Of a stretch of DNA of 64,000 nt, positions 1 through 8,663 are shown one piece after another. Position numbers and translations under genes: made by a program. The stretch is from positions 62,001-126,000 of the forward strand of contig CACGMC010000002.1 in assembly GCA_902574035.1 (NCBI GenBank), given 5' to 3'. The stretch comes from an uncultured Pelagibacteraceae bacterium. GTDB taxonomy: Bacteria > Pseudomonadota > Alphaproteobacteria > Pelagibacterales > Pelagibacteraceae. The stretch's first letter is position 1; every line of letters starts with the position of its first letter. Below the pieces are notes generated by a model that was given only the letters and a program-made list of their open reading frames with translations, was not told the origin of the DNA and did not search any database.

Positions 1-665
1 AGAAACCAGCATTTAATTCAAAAGGATTTGCCTATATTTACTCTATAAAAGATTATGAAAATAAGATTATAAAAAGAAAAATAAACTCTTATGAACCCAT
101 TGTGGTTCATAAAAAATTAAGTAGAGGAACTCTTTTAAAAATTACAAATCCTAATAATGGAAAAAATATCATTTTAAAAAATTCTTTTAAATTAGACTAT
201 CCTGATTTTTACAAAATATTAATAACGAAATCTATCTCAAATCAATTAGGACTAAATGAAGATTTTCCGTATGTAGATATTGAAGAAGTAAAAAAAAACA
301 AATCATTTGTTGCTCAAAAGGCAGAAACACATGATGAAGAAAAACAATTGCAAGTCAAAGCACCTGTAGAGAAAGTAAAAATCAGTAACATAGGAAAAAC
401 AGTTATTAAAAAACAAAATAAAGAACAAAGGTTTGTTATAATATTGGGTAATCTTTATTCACTTGAATCGGCTAATCTTTTAAAAAAAAGGGTCAAATCT
501 GAGTCTCAATTACTAAGAAATAAGAAAATTTCTATTATTAAAAAGAATAAACACAATTTTGAGGTTTTTTTAGGCCCATATAAGACTATAAAAATGATTA
601 AAAATGATTACATTGCATTAAGACAAATAAATTTCGACGAGGTTGATGTAAAACTTTATGATTAA
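1..665 (+). CDS. RlpA-like double-psi beta-barrel/SPOR protein (5' partial)
   Basis: The reading frame is open to the left edge (first full codon at base 3), so the true start lies upstream; a GTG at 102 is internal. The remaining N-terminal part has the RlpA barrel strand pattern (HKKLSRGTLLKITNPNNGK), and the last ~80 residues look like a peptidoglycan-binding SPOR domain (from QRFVIILGNLYS to the end). RlpA proteins are envelope proteins that bind or cleave denuded septal glycan. The NDRGPF-type catalytic segment expected after the barrel strand is not recognisable here, so this copy may only bind. It overlaps dacC by 8 bases in the usual alphaproteobacterial order. Confidence 0.7.
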   Translation, partial: KPAFNSKGFAYIYSIKDYENKIIKRKINSYEPIVVHKKLSRGTLLKITNPNNGKNIILKNSFKLDYPDFYKILITKSISNQLGLNEDFPYVDIEEVKKNKSFVAQKAETHDEEKQLQVKAPVEKVKISNIGKTVIKKQNKEQRFVIILGNLYSLESANLLKKRVKSESQLLRNKKISIIKKNKHNFEVFLGPYKTIKMIKNDYIALRQINFDEVDVKLYD

Positions 666-1809
666 AATATTTCTAAAATTAATTATCACGTATTTTGTTT
701 TAACTACCCAAGTTTTTCCAAACCCAAAAGTTGATGTAAAAACTGCAATATTATTAGATTACGACTCTAATGAAATTATTTATGAATTAGAACCTGATAT
801 GAGTATTTACCCAGCCTCAATGACAAAAATTATGACGTCAATAATAGTTTTTGACTTATTAAAAGAGAATAAACTTTCTATGGACGATAAGTTTATAATT
901 TCAGAAAAAGCCTGGCGTTTATCTCAAAGTGGTTACTCTTCGATGTTTCTAATGATTAACGATGAAGTTACTGTTGAAAATTTATTAAAAGGTATAATTA
1001 TTGCTTCGGGTAATGATGCTTGTGTAGCGATAGCCGAAGGAATAGCTGGTTCAGAAGAAAATTTCGCAGATATTATGAATGAGAAAGCAAGTGAAATTGG
1101 AATGACCAATTCAAACTTTGCAAATTCCTCGGGGATAAATGATCCTGATAATTATTCAACTGTAAGAGACATAGCAATAATGTCACAATACCTAATTAAA
1201 AAACATCCAGAATATTATGAGTTATTTAAAGAAACTGAATTTACTTGGGATAGAACAGGCGGTGATCCTATATCTCAAGGTAACAGAAATCCTTTGTTGT
1301 ATAAAAGGGTTGGGGTTGATGGAATTAAAACTGGATACTTAGCTGTAGAAAAATATTCTTTAGCTAGTTCAATGAAAAGAGAAGAAAGAAGATTAATAGC
1401 AGTAGCAAGTGGTTTTCAAACTAAAAGCGCAAGATCAATCGGTTCTTTAAAAATTTTAAGTTGGGGTTTCAGAAATACAGATACCTATATGATTTCAAAA
1501 AAAAATGAAACTATTTTTTCTGTAAAATCCTGGTTGGGAAAAAAAACTGACATAAAAGGAATTACTAAGGAAGATATTTTTTTGACATTAAAAAAAAAGG
1601 AGGCAAGAAATTTAAAGGTTTTTTTAAAATATAATGGTCCTATAAAAGCACCAATCTCTAAGGATCAAGAAATAGCTAAAATAGAAGTTTTTGTTAAAGA
1701 TGACTTAATCAAGAAAGTTCCTGTTTATGCATCTGAAGAAGTGAAAAAAGTTAATGTTTTTAAAAGTTTATTTATGTCATTGAACTACTTGATTTGGGGA
1801 GATGTATAA
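658..1809 (+). CDS. dacC: D-alanyl-D-alanine carboxypeptidase (penicillin-binding protein 5/6 family)
   Basis: A serine DD-peptidase that trims the terminal D-Ala from peptidoglycan stem peptides in the periplasm. The N-terminal ~22 residues form a hydrophobic signal sequence. All three active-site motifs are present: SMTK at residues 54-57, SGN at 117-119 and KTG at 224-226. The C-terminal ~110 residues correspond to the beta-rich PBP5 C-terminal domain, ending in an amphipathic hydrophobic tail that may anchor it to the membrane. Length (383 aa) is normal. It sits between the RlpA-like gene and tmk with 8-base overlaps at both ends, so the genes are probably translationally coupled. The symbol follows common alphaproteobacterial naming; dacA or dacF would be equivalent. 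Confidence 0.9.
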   Translation: MIKIFLKLIITYFVLTTQVFPNPKVDVKTAILLDYDSNEIIYELEPDMSIYPASMTKIMTSIIVFDLLKENKLSMDDKFIISEKAWRLSQSGYSSMFLMINDEVTVENLLKGIIIASGNDACVAIAEGIAGSEENFADIMNEKASEIGMTNSNFANSSGINDPDNYSTVRDIAIMSQYLIKKHPEYYELFKETEFTWDRTGGDPISQGNRNPLLYKRVGVDGIKTGYLAVEKYSLASSMKREERRLIAVASGFQTKSARSIGSLKILSWGFRNTDTYMISKKNETIFSVKSWLGKKTDIKGITKEDIFLTLKKKEARNLKVFLKYNGPIKAPISKDQEIAKIEVFVKDDLIKKVPVYASEEVKKVNVFKSLFMSLNYLIWGDV

Positions 1810-2446
1810 AAAAAGTTTTTTCATTGTTTTTGAGGGCATCGAAGGTAGTGGAAAATCTTTCCAAGCTAGAATTTTATATAACAAATTAAAAAAAAAAAAT
1901 AAAAATGTTATTATTACTAGGGAACCAGGTGGTACGAGAAGCGCTGAAATTATTCGCAAGATTATTCTTAAAGATTATTTTGAAAAAAATAAAAAAATTA
2001 AATTTGATAAATATACAGATACCTTATTATATTTAGCTGCAAGAAATGAACATATAAAAAATAGAATTATTCCAGCAATTAAAAATAAAAAAATTATAAT
2101 TTGTGATCGATTTATAGACTCAACGCTAGCTTATCAAGTATACGGAAAAAAAGTATCTTTTAATTTCATAAACAATATTCATAAAAAAATTCTTGGAAAA
2201 ATAAAACCGGACATAACTTTTGTTTTAAAAGTAAAAAAACAATCTTTTTTAAAAAGATTAAAAAAAAGAAAAAATAAAAATAGATATGATAATTTCCCAG
2301 TTAAATTTTATATTAAAGCCCAAAACTCTTTTTTAAAAATAGCAAAAAACAAAAAAGATCATATTGTTTTAGAATCGTCTCAAAATACACCGATCTTACA
2401 AAATAAAATATTTGAAATTATAAAGAAAAAAATGGGTTTAAAATGA
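1802..2446 (+). CDS. tmk: Thymidylate kinase
   Basis: Phosphorylates dTMP to dTDP in the cytoplasm for DNA synthesis. The P-loop GIEGSGKS lies at residues 12-19, followed by the REPGGT substrate motif and the DRFIDSTLAYQ segment typical of the family; a Lys/Arg-rich LID region is seen near residues 155-165. Length (214 aa) is typical. It overlaps dacC by 8 bases and holB by 4 (ATGA). tmk-holB-metG-tatD is a conserved alphaproteobacterial order, which supports the call. Confidence 0.95.
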   Translation: MYKKSFFIVFEGIEGSGKSFQARILYNKLKKKNKNVIITREPGGTRSAEIIRKIILKDYFEKNKKIKFDKYTDTLLYLAARNEHIKNRIIPAIKNKKIIICDRFIDSTLAYQVYGKKVSFNFINNIHKKILGKIKPDITFVLKVKKQSFLKRLKKRKNKNRYDNFPVKFYIKAQNSFLKIAKNKKDHIVLESSQNTPILQNKIFEIIKKKMGLK

Positions 2447-3336
2447 ATTTAAAAAAATTACATGGTTTAAAAAAAAACTTACTTGAATTATTCAAATTAC
2501 TTGATAAGGGTAAATTTCCCAAGGTGCTCATGCTTAGTGGCAAAAAAGGTCAAGGAAAATTCACATTAATTCATCATTTTTTGTCATATATTTTTGATAA
2601 AGATAACTATGATTTAATAAATACAACAATTAATGAAAAAAATAAAATAGCTTATAATCTAAAAGAAAATTTAAATCCAAATATAGTTTATTATAAATGT
2701 ATAGATAAGAATGTAAAAATAGATGATATAAGAAATTTAAGAGTTAATCTTCAAAAATCATCAATTAATAATATAAACCGGTTTGTAATATTTGACGATG
2801 TAGAGTGTCTAAATGAAAATTGCATTAATGCTCTACTTAAATCTATTGAAGAACCATCAGAAACTAATTATTTTATTTTAATTAATAATAAAAGCGAAAA
2901 ATTAATTGATACTCTAAAATCTAGATCTATCGAGATAAAGATTTTTTTAAGTAACAATGAAAAAGTAAATATTATACAAAATCTGATATCAGAGTATAAA
3001 ATAGAAAAAAATTTAAGATACGATGACTCAACTTTAACACCTGGAAATTATTTGAAATTTAATAAACTCATTTCTGATGAACAATTAGATTTAAATGATG
3101 AATTAATTAAAAATATAGAAAAATTATTAAAATTAAGTAAAATTAAAAAAGATATTGATTATCTTAATTTTGCAATTTACTTGATAAATCAACATTATCT
3201 TACTAAATCAAAAAAAGAACCCAATGTTACTCATTATAATGATTACAGAATTAATGTTATAAAAAAATTACAGGAGTCTAATAAATTAAATTTAAATCCT
3301 GTCAATTTGATAACAGAAATAGAAAATTACATTTAG
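2443..3336 (+). CDS. holB: DNA polymerase III delta-prime subunit
   Basis: Subunit of the clamp loader that places the beta sliding clamp on primed DNA. The N-terminal AAA+ part has a Walker A-like GKKGQGKFTL (about residues 33-42) and the LLKSIEEPSETNYFIL segment typical of DnaX/HolB proteins. The arginine-finger region reads LKSRS where many homologues have SRC. The C-terminal half is poorly conserved and lysine/asparagine-rich, as is normal for this lineage. Position between tmk and metG supports the identification. Confidence 0.85.
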   Translation: MNLKKLHGLKKNLLELFKLLDKGKFPKVLMLSGKKGQGKFTLIHHFLSYIFDKDNYDLINTTINEKNKIAYNLKENLNPNIVYYKCIDKNVKIDDIRNLRVNLQKSSINNINRFVIFDDVECLNENCINALLKSIEEPSETNYFILINNKSEKLIDTLKSRSIEIKIFLSNNEKVNIIQNLISEYKIEKNLRYDDSTLTPGNYLKFNKLISDEQLDLNDELIKNIEKLLKLSKIKKDIDYLNFAIYLINQHYLTKSKKEPNVTHYNDYRINVIKKLQESNKLNLNPVNLITEIENYI

Positions 3337-4871
3337 TGAGTAAAAAAAATTATTATATAACTACACCAATTTACTATCCATCAGGAAGACCTCACATGGG
3401 CCATGCTTATTCTAGTATTATTGCGGATGTAATTGCAAGATACAAAAAGATAGAGGGTAAAAATGTTTATTTCTTAACAGGCACTGATGAACATGGTTTA
3501 AAAATTCAAAGAGAAGCTGAAAAAAATAAAAAAAATACTCAACTTTTTTGTGATGAAATATCAAAAAAATTTAAAGACTTAACAAAAATTTTAAATCTAT
3601 CAAATAATGATTTTATAAGAACAACGGAAAAAAGACATTATAAATCAGTAGAGGATTTATGGAAAAAACTTGAACAATCTGGCGATATTTATCTAGATAA
3701 ATATAAAGGATGGTATTCAGTATCTGACGAAGCATACTATGATAACGATGAGATTGAGGAAAAAGATGGTTTAAAAATATCCAAATTGTCTGGATCTAAA
3801 GTTGAATGGGTTGAAGAAGAGTCATATTTTTTTAAACTTTCTGCATGGTCACAAAAATTACTCGATCATTATAAGTCTCACCCTGATTTTATTCTTCCAA
3901 TTTCAAGAAATAATGAGGTGGTAAAATTTGTTGAAAAGGGATTAAAAGACTTATCAGTGAGCAGAACTTCCTTTTCATGGGGTATACCTGTTCCCAAAAA
4001 TCAAAAGCATGTTATATACGTTTGGCTTGACGCATTAACAAATTATTTAAGTGCCCTTAATTATCCAAATACTACATCAGACTTGTATAAAAACTTTTGG
4101 CCTGCAGATTTACATGTAATTGGAAAGGATATTTTAAGATTTCACGCTATTTATTGGCCAGCTTTTTTAATGGCAGCAAAATTACCTTTACCAAAAAGAA
4201 TATTTGGGCACGGATGGATACTTTCTGATGATAAAAAAATGTCTAAATCTATTGGAAATATTTTAGATCCAATAGAAATTATAGAAATGTTTGGAATTGA
4301 TCAGTTGAGGTATTACCTTATTAAAGAAGTATCATTAGGTAATGATGGAAATATCTCCTTGGAAAATCTTAAAAACTGCATAAATAATGACCTCGCAAAT
4401 AACTATGGAAATTTATGTCAAAGAGTTTTTTCTTTTATAAAAAAAAATTGCTCAAATAAAATTCCACCAAAAAAAGATTTAAGTAAACAAGATAAAGCTC
4501 TTACTGGAAAACTTAAAAATGATATTAATATACTTACAAATCTTATTGACAAACAAGATCTTAATAATTATTTAAAAAAAGTTATTGAATACTCTTTCGA
4601 TTCAAATAAATATTTCAATGACTCAGAACCATGGGCACTTAAAAAAACTGATATAAATAAAATGAATTCGATTTTATATTCTATAGTTGAACAAATTAAA
4701 AATATTAGTATTTTATTATTACCAATTATACCTATAAGTGCAAATAAGATATTAGATGTTATTAATGTTAAAAGTGAATTAAGAGTGATAAATGAAATCA
4801 AAAAAGAAAATACATTAGATATTAGTAAAGAACTAGGAAATGTAGAAATTTTATTTAAAAAGGTAGAATAA
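3336..4871 (+). CDS. metG: Methionyl-tRNA synthetase
   Basis: Charges tRNA-Met with methionine. The class I signatures are present: HMGH at residues 20-23 (HIGH motif) and KMSKS at 301-305, plus the TGTDEHG motif at about 48-54. At 511 aa it is the short bacterial form, without the C-terminal EMAP/tRNA-binding domain and without an obvious four-cysteine zinc knuckle. It starts at GTG, whose G is the last base of the holB stop codon, so translation of the two is probably coupled. Confidence 0.95.
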   Translation: MSKKNYYITTPIYYPSGRPHMGHAYSSIIADVIARYKKIEGKNVYFLTGTDEHGLKIQREAEKNKKNTQLFCDEISKKFKDLTKILNLSNNDFIRTTEKRHYKSVEDLWKKLEQSGDIYLDKYKGWYSVSDEAYYDNDEIEEKDGLKISKLSGSKVEWVEEESYFFKLSAWSQKLLDHYKSHPDFILPISRNNEVVKFVEKGLKDLSVSRTSFSWGIPVPKNQKHVIYVWLDALTNYLSALNYPNTTSDLYKNFWPADLHVIGKDILRFHAIYWPAFLMAAKLPLPKRIFGHGWILSDDKKMSKSIGNILDPIEIIEMFGIDQLRYYLIKEVSLGNDGNISLENLKNCINNDLANNYGNLCQRVFSFIKKNCSNKIPPKKDLSKQDKALTGKLKNDINILTNLIDKQDLNNYLKKVIEYSFDSNKYFNDSEPWALKKTDINKMNSILYSIVEQIKNISILLLPIIPISANKILDVINVKSELRVINEIKKENTLDISKELGNVEILFKKVE

Positions 4872-5647
4872 TGATTATAGACTCACATTGTCATCTTGAT
4901 TATGAGCCCATGTTTTCAAACTTGGATAATGTAATTAAAAGGGCGGATCAATCTAATGTTAAATTTATGTTAACTATATCTGTTGCTGACAAAAAGTATA
5001 ATAATATTATAGAAATCACGAATAAGTATACAAACGTTTATGGTACTTACGGGATCCATCCACATGAAGCTAAAAATCATAGCAAAATTAACAAAGACAT
5101 AATTTTAGAAAGATTAAATATTAGTAAGAAAATAATTGGAATAGGAGAAACTGGTTTAGATTTTTATTATAATCATTCTGACAAAGATGAGCAAATAAGA
5201 TTATTTGAAGAACATATTAAAGCTTCTATTTCAAGCAAACTGCCACTTATAATTCATTCAAGGGATGCAGAGGATCTTACTTACGATATTTTATCAAAAT
5301 ATTCAAAAAAAGATAAGTTGAAGATTTTGATGCATTGTTTTACTGGTACAAAAAAGTTTGCAGATAAACTTCTAGAGTTAGATGCTTTTTTTTCGGCTAG
5401 TGGCATTATAACATTTAAAAAGTCCAATGATCTTAAAGAAACATTTAAGTCAATACCCCTTAATAAAATATTAATTGAAACAGATTCTCCATATTTATCT
5501 CCTGAACCTTTAAGAGGAAAATCAAATGAGCCATCAAATGTAGTTCTGACCGCTAAATATCTTTCAAAACTTAAAGAAATTGAATTTGATGATCTTTGCG
5601 AAGGTACAACAAATAATTTTTTTAAACTTTTTGGTAAGTTAAGTTGA
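4871..5647 (+). CDS. tatD: TatD family metal-dependent hydrolase/DNase
   Basis: TIM-barrel metallohydrolase of the TatD/YcfH family, generally a 3'-5' exonuclease acting in DNA repair. Metal ligands are visible: HCH at residues 6-8, GETGLDFYY near 96-104, IHSRDA, and ETDSPYLSPEPLRGK near the C-terminus. Length (258 aa) is normal. The ATG shares its A with the last base of the metG TAA. The neighbour order metG-tatD-MBL-fold hydrolase is typical of alphaproteobacteria. Confidence 0.9.
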   Translation: MIIDSHCHLDYEPMFSNLDNVIKRADQSNVKFMLTISVADKKYNNIIEITNKYTNVYGTYGIHPHEAKNHSKINKDIILERLNISKKIIGIGETGLDFYYNHSDKDEQIRLFEEHIKASISSKLPLIIHSRDAEDLTYDILSKYSKKDKLKILMHCFTGTKKFADKLLELDAFFSASGIITFKKSNDLKETFKSIPLNKILIETDSPYLSPEPLRGKSNEPSNVVLTAKYLSKLKEIEFDDLCEGTTNNFFKLFGKLS

Positions 5648-6414
5648 AGAATAAATTTACAATCTTGGGCTGTGGAAGCTCTTTGGGTGCTCCTTGGATT
5701 ACAAACTATTGGGGTAAATTAAACAAAAAAAATAAAAAAAACATAAGAACTAGGTGTTGTGCCCATATTCAGTATCAAAATATTTCAATTCTTATCGATA
5801 CATCTCCTGATATAAAAGAACAAATTAAAAGAAATAATATAAAAAATGTCGATGCTATTATTTATACACATGAACACGCTGATCAAACTGTAGGAATATT
5901 TGAGTTAAGGCCTTTCTTTTGGAAAAATAAAAAAAAAATTCCTGTATACGGAAGTAAACGAACAACGAAATTGCTCAAACAGAAATACACATTCTGTTTT
6001 TCTCCTAGATCAGGATATAAACCAATAATGAGTGCTAAAACTTTTAATGATCAATTTACTATAAAAAAAAATGATAAATTGTTAAAAATACAGGCTATAG
6101 AATTACAGCATGGAATGATAAAGGCAAATGGCTTTGTTTTTAACAAAATTGCTTATCTAAGTGATTGTAACAAGATACCTAATAAATCTTTTAACCAATT
6201 AAAAAATTTAAATTATCTAATTATAGATTGTCTCAGAAAAAATCCACATCCATCACATTTCCATTTTGATGAAACAATTAAAATTGCAAAAAAACTTGCT
6301 CCCAAAAAAACAATCCTTACTAATTTACATGTCGATCTCGATTATCAAAACTTAAGGAAAAAGTTACCAGAAAATATTATTCCAGCATACGATGGATTAT
6401 CTTTTAACTTTTAA
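5644..6414 (+). CDS. PhnP-like MBL-fold metal-dependent hydrolase
   Basis: Metallo-beta-lactamase-fold phosphodiesterase family related to PhnP; a cyclic phosphodiester or nucleotide substrate is plausible but not shown. The HxHxDH motif appears as H76-E-H78-A-D80-Q81, so the sixth position is Gln instead of His. Other conserved parts are present: LGCGSSLGAP at the N-terminus, IDTSPD at 51-56, YLSDCN and a C-terminal HVD. The start is TTG overlapping the tatD stop by 4 bases. It runs convergently into the glutathione peroxidase gene with an 11-base overlap. Confidence 0.8.
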   Translation: MKNKFTILGCGSSLGAPWITNYWGKLNKKNKKNIRTRCCAHIQYQNISILIDTSPDIKEQIKRNNIKNVDAIIYTHEHADQTVGIFELRPFFWKNKKKIPVYGSKRTTKLLKQKYTFCFSPRSGYKPIMSAKTFNDQFTIKKNDKLLKIQAIELQHGMIKANGFVFNKIAYLSDCNKIPNKSFNQLKNLNYLIIDCLRKNPHPSHFHFDETIKIAKKLAPKKTILTNLHVDLDYQNLRKKLPENIIPAYDGLSFNF

Positions 6415-6946
6415 TTTCTTTACTGATTGCGTTTATAAATTTTTTTGAAGTAGGCTTGGTAAAGGATGCAAAAGTATCGGCTACTTTACCATCTTTCCCA
6501 ATAATGATTTTGTGAAAATTCCATTTTGGTATTGCTGCTATACCGTGATTTTTTTTAGCCCATTTAAAGAAATCATGGGCATTAGCTCCAATAACATCTA
6601 CTTTTTCAGACATCGGAAAAGTTATACCAAAGTTAGTCTCACAAAATTTTTTAATTTCAGCGTTATTTTTTGGTTCTTGCTTAAAATTATTTGTAGGGAC
6701 ACCTATAACTACAAGCTCATTTTTATATTCTGAGTATAATTTTTGAAGATCATTGTATTGAGGTGTATAACCACATCTACTAGCAACATTGACTACGACA
6801 ATAACTTTATTATCATAATCCTTCAAATTAATTTGATTTCCATCTAATCCCTTGAAGTTAAAATCATACGCTAGCTTGTGATAGTCAGCAGATAAATTAG
6901 AAAAAAAACTAATGAACATAATAGTAAATATTATTTTCTTAATCAT
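6404..6946 (-). CDS. Glutathione peroxidase-family thiol peroxidase, exported
   Basis: Thioredoxin-fold peroxidase. A signal peptide is evident (hydrophobic residues 5-17, possible cleavage after SNLSA at residue 20), so the enzyme is probably periplasmic. Peroxidatic Cys58 lies in NVASRCGYTPQY, and Trp142-Asn143 in PKWNFHK match the catalytic tetrad. The usual Gln of the CNQF motif is Asn87 here (TNNF). Length 180 aa is normal for the exported form. It reads toward the MBL gene and lies one base downstream of the NifU-like gene, so it may be in an operon with that gene and nhaA. The reductant could be thioredoxin rather than glutathione. Confidence 0.85.
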   Translation of the reverse strand: MIKKIIFTIMFISFFSNLSADYHKLAYDFNFKGLDGNQINLKDYDNKVIVVVNVASRCGYTPQYNDLQKLYSEYKNELVVIGVPTNNFKQEPKNNAEIKKFCETNFGITFPMSEKVDVIGANAHDFFKWAKKNHGIAAIPKWNFHKIIIGKDGKVADTFASFTKPTSKKFINAISKEIKS

Positions 6947-6947
6947 A

Positions 6948-7334
6948 TCATTTAATTGCTTTATAAAATGCTTTAAAAGGTAAAAGTATACAATCTTTCC
7001 TATTCATATATTTATCTTTCAACAAATAAGTTAAATTATTAAATTTTTTTGGTACTTTTTTACTTAAATTTAAATATTTACTTAAATTTTTTCTTAAATC
7101 ACCTAAATTAGTATTTTTTGCTATATTTGCCAACGTACTCGCAGAAGCTTGACAAAAAATACATGCTTCAGTTTCATATCTTAATTCTTGAATTGTATTT
7201 TTTTTTAATGAAATTTCTATGGATATTTTGTCGCCACAAATTGAATTCTTGAGATTGGTTTTAAAAGTGTAGTTGTTCTTTAAACCATAAAATTTAGTAT
7301 TAGAAGCGATTTTCAATAATCTTTTATCGATCAT
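6948..7334 (-). CDS. NifU/IscU-like iron-sulfur scaffold-family protein
   Basis: Matches the NifU N-terminal/SufU domain: Cys33-Gly-Asp35 (CGD), Cys58-x2-Cys61 in ACIFCQASAS, and Cys115 in RKDCILLPFKA. The three expected cluster ligands are thus all present. Such proteins hold transient Fe-S clusters or assist SUF assembly, but no suf genes are adjacent in this window, so the role is inferred only from the family. It overlaps nhaA by 4 bases and is probably co-transcribed with it. Confidence 0.75.
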   Translation of the reverse strand: MIDKRLLKIASNTKFYGLKNNYTFKTNLKNSICGDKISIEISLKKNTIQELRYETEACIFCQASASTLANIAKNTNLGDLRKNLSKYLNLSKKVPKKFNNLTYLLKDKYMNRKDCILLPFKAFYKAIK

Positions 7335-8503
7335 TTTTTACTAGCAAGTAATAACAAGAAGTAACCACATAAAGTAGACAATAATGAACCTGTAAGTACA
7401 CCAATCTTTACACCGTCACTAAATTCTAAGTTATTTGCAAAGGCAAGATTGCCCACGAATAAACTCATAGTAAAACCGATACCTGTCAATATTGAGACAG
7501 CATAAAGTGACGTCCAGTTTGAGTTATTCGGTTTATCTGCAAATTTAAAGTAGATAGATAAATAGGAAAATAGAAATACTCCGATTTGTTTTCCAAAAAA
7601 TAATCCACAAACTATTCCTAAAGGCACTGGATTTAACAATGTTGCAAAAGATAATCCCTCTAAAGAAACACCTGCGTTCGCAAAAGCAAATATTGGCATA
7701 ATTCCAAAAGCTACGTAAGGGGATATAGCATGTTCTAGTTTTAATAATAAAGAGTTTTTCTCCTTTTTAGTATCGTGAGGAATAGTTAAAGCTAATAAAA
7801 CTCCCGCAATCGTCGCATGAATTCCTGATTGATGTGTAAATTCCCATAAAAATATCCCAACTATTAAATAAGGAATAAATGATCTTACATTTAGTCTATT
7901 TAAAAATATTAATAATAGCATCGCAACAGCCATTAGTATTAAGTAAGTTGTTTGTATATTACCTGAATAAAAGAAAGCTATTATTATTATTGCTCCAAGA
8001 TCATCAATAATTGCTAAAGCAGTTAGAAAAACTTTTAAAGATATAGGAACTCTTTTTCCAAGTAATGATAATACCCCTAATGAAAAGGCGATATCAGTTG
8101 CTGAAGGTATTGCCCAACCGTTAAGTCTTGTGCTGTCATCAATATTAATTATAATATAAATGGCAGCTGGAACTACCATTCCACCAACAGCCCCGATAAT
8201 TGGCAGCATTGCCTGTTTCGGATTTGAAAGTTCACCTTTAACAAATTCTCTTTTAATTTCTAAAGACACCAAGAAAAAAAAGATAGCCATCAAAACATCA
8301 TTAATCCAATGAAGAACACTTAATTTTAATCCAAAATCTTCAGTTCCAAGTGTAAAATAACTTTCTAATATTTTAAAATAATTTTCACCTAAACTACTAT
8401 TACTAATAAACAAAGCTATGATCGCTGCAAAGAGTAGAACCAAACCTGATGCTGACTCTAGTTTAAAGAAATATTTAAAAGGTTTTGAAATATATTGGAT
8501 CAT
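7331..8503 (-). CDS. nhaA: Na+/H+ antiporter NhaA
   Basis: Inner-membrane antiporter exporting Na+ in exchange for H+, fitting a marine cell. The helix with SATDIAFSLGVLSLLG and the downstream AIIDDLGAIIII carry the three conserved aspartates corresponding to E. coli Asp133 and Asp163/164. About 11-12 hydrophobic segments fill 390 aa, the normal size. A plausible promoter lies just upstream (8520-8547, minus strand). It is first in a three-gene minus-strand run with the NifU-like and peroxidase genes. Confidence 0.95.
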   Translation of the reverse strand: MIQYISKPFKYFFKLESASGLVLLFAAIIALFISNSSLGENYFKILESYFTLGTEDFGLKLSVLHWINDVLMAIFFFLVSLEIKREFVKGELSNPKQAMLPIIGAVGGMVVPAAIYIIINIDDSTRLNGWAIPSATDIAFSLGVLSLLGKRVPISLKVFLTALAIIDDLGAIIIIAFFYSGNIQTTYLILMAVAMLLLIFLNRLNVRSFIPYLIVGIFLWEFTHQSGIHATIAGVLLALTIPHDTKKEKNSLLLKLEHAISPYVAFGIMPIFAFANAGVSLEGLSFATLLNPVPLGIVCGLFFGKQIGVFLFSYLSIYFKFADKPNNSNWTSLYAVSILTGIGFTMSLFVGNLAFANNLEFSDGVKIGVLTGSLLSTLCGYFLLLLASKK

Positions 8504-8519
8504 TTAGTTATTTCTTACT

Positions 8520-8547
8520 AATATAACAAAAATCTTTCAATTGCCAA
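8520..8547 (-). promoter_or_regulatory. Putative sigma-70 promoter of nhaA
   Basis: On the minus strand TTGGCA (8547-8542), a 16-base spacer and TATATT (8525-8520) lie 17 bases before the nhaA ATG. The -35 hexamer is half of the near-palindrome TTGCCAA, whose other strand offers TTGCCA as a -35 for the divergent tRNA-Pro. Confidence 0.45.
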
Positions 8548-8569
8548 AAAGTCATATATAACCTATATA
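8541..8569 (+). promoter_or_regulatory. Putative sigma-70 promoter of tRNA-Pro and the downstream operon
   Basis: TTGCCA (8541-8546), a 17-base spacer and TATATA (8564-8569), ending 10 bases before the tRNA 5' end; TATAAA at 8566-8571 with a 19-base spacer is an alternative -10. The -35 overlaps that of nhaA on the other strand. Confidence 0.4.
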
Positions 8570-8579
8570 AATAGACTTT

Positions 8580-8656
<77 letters not shown>

Positions 8657-8663
8657 AAATCAT

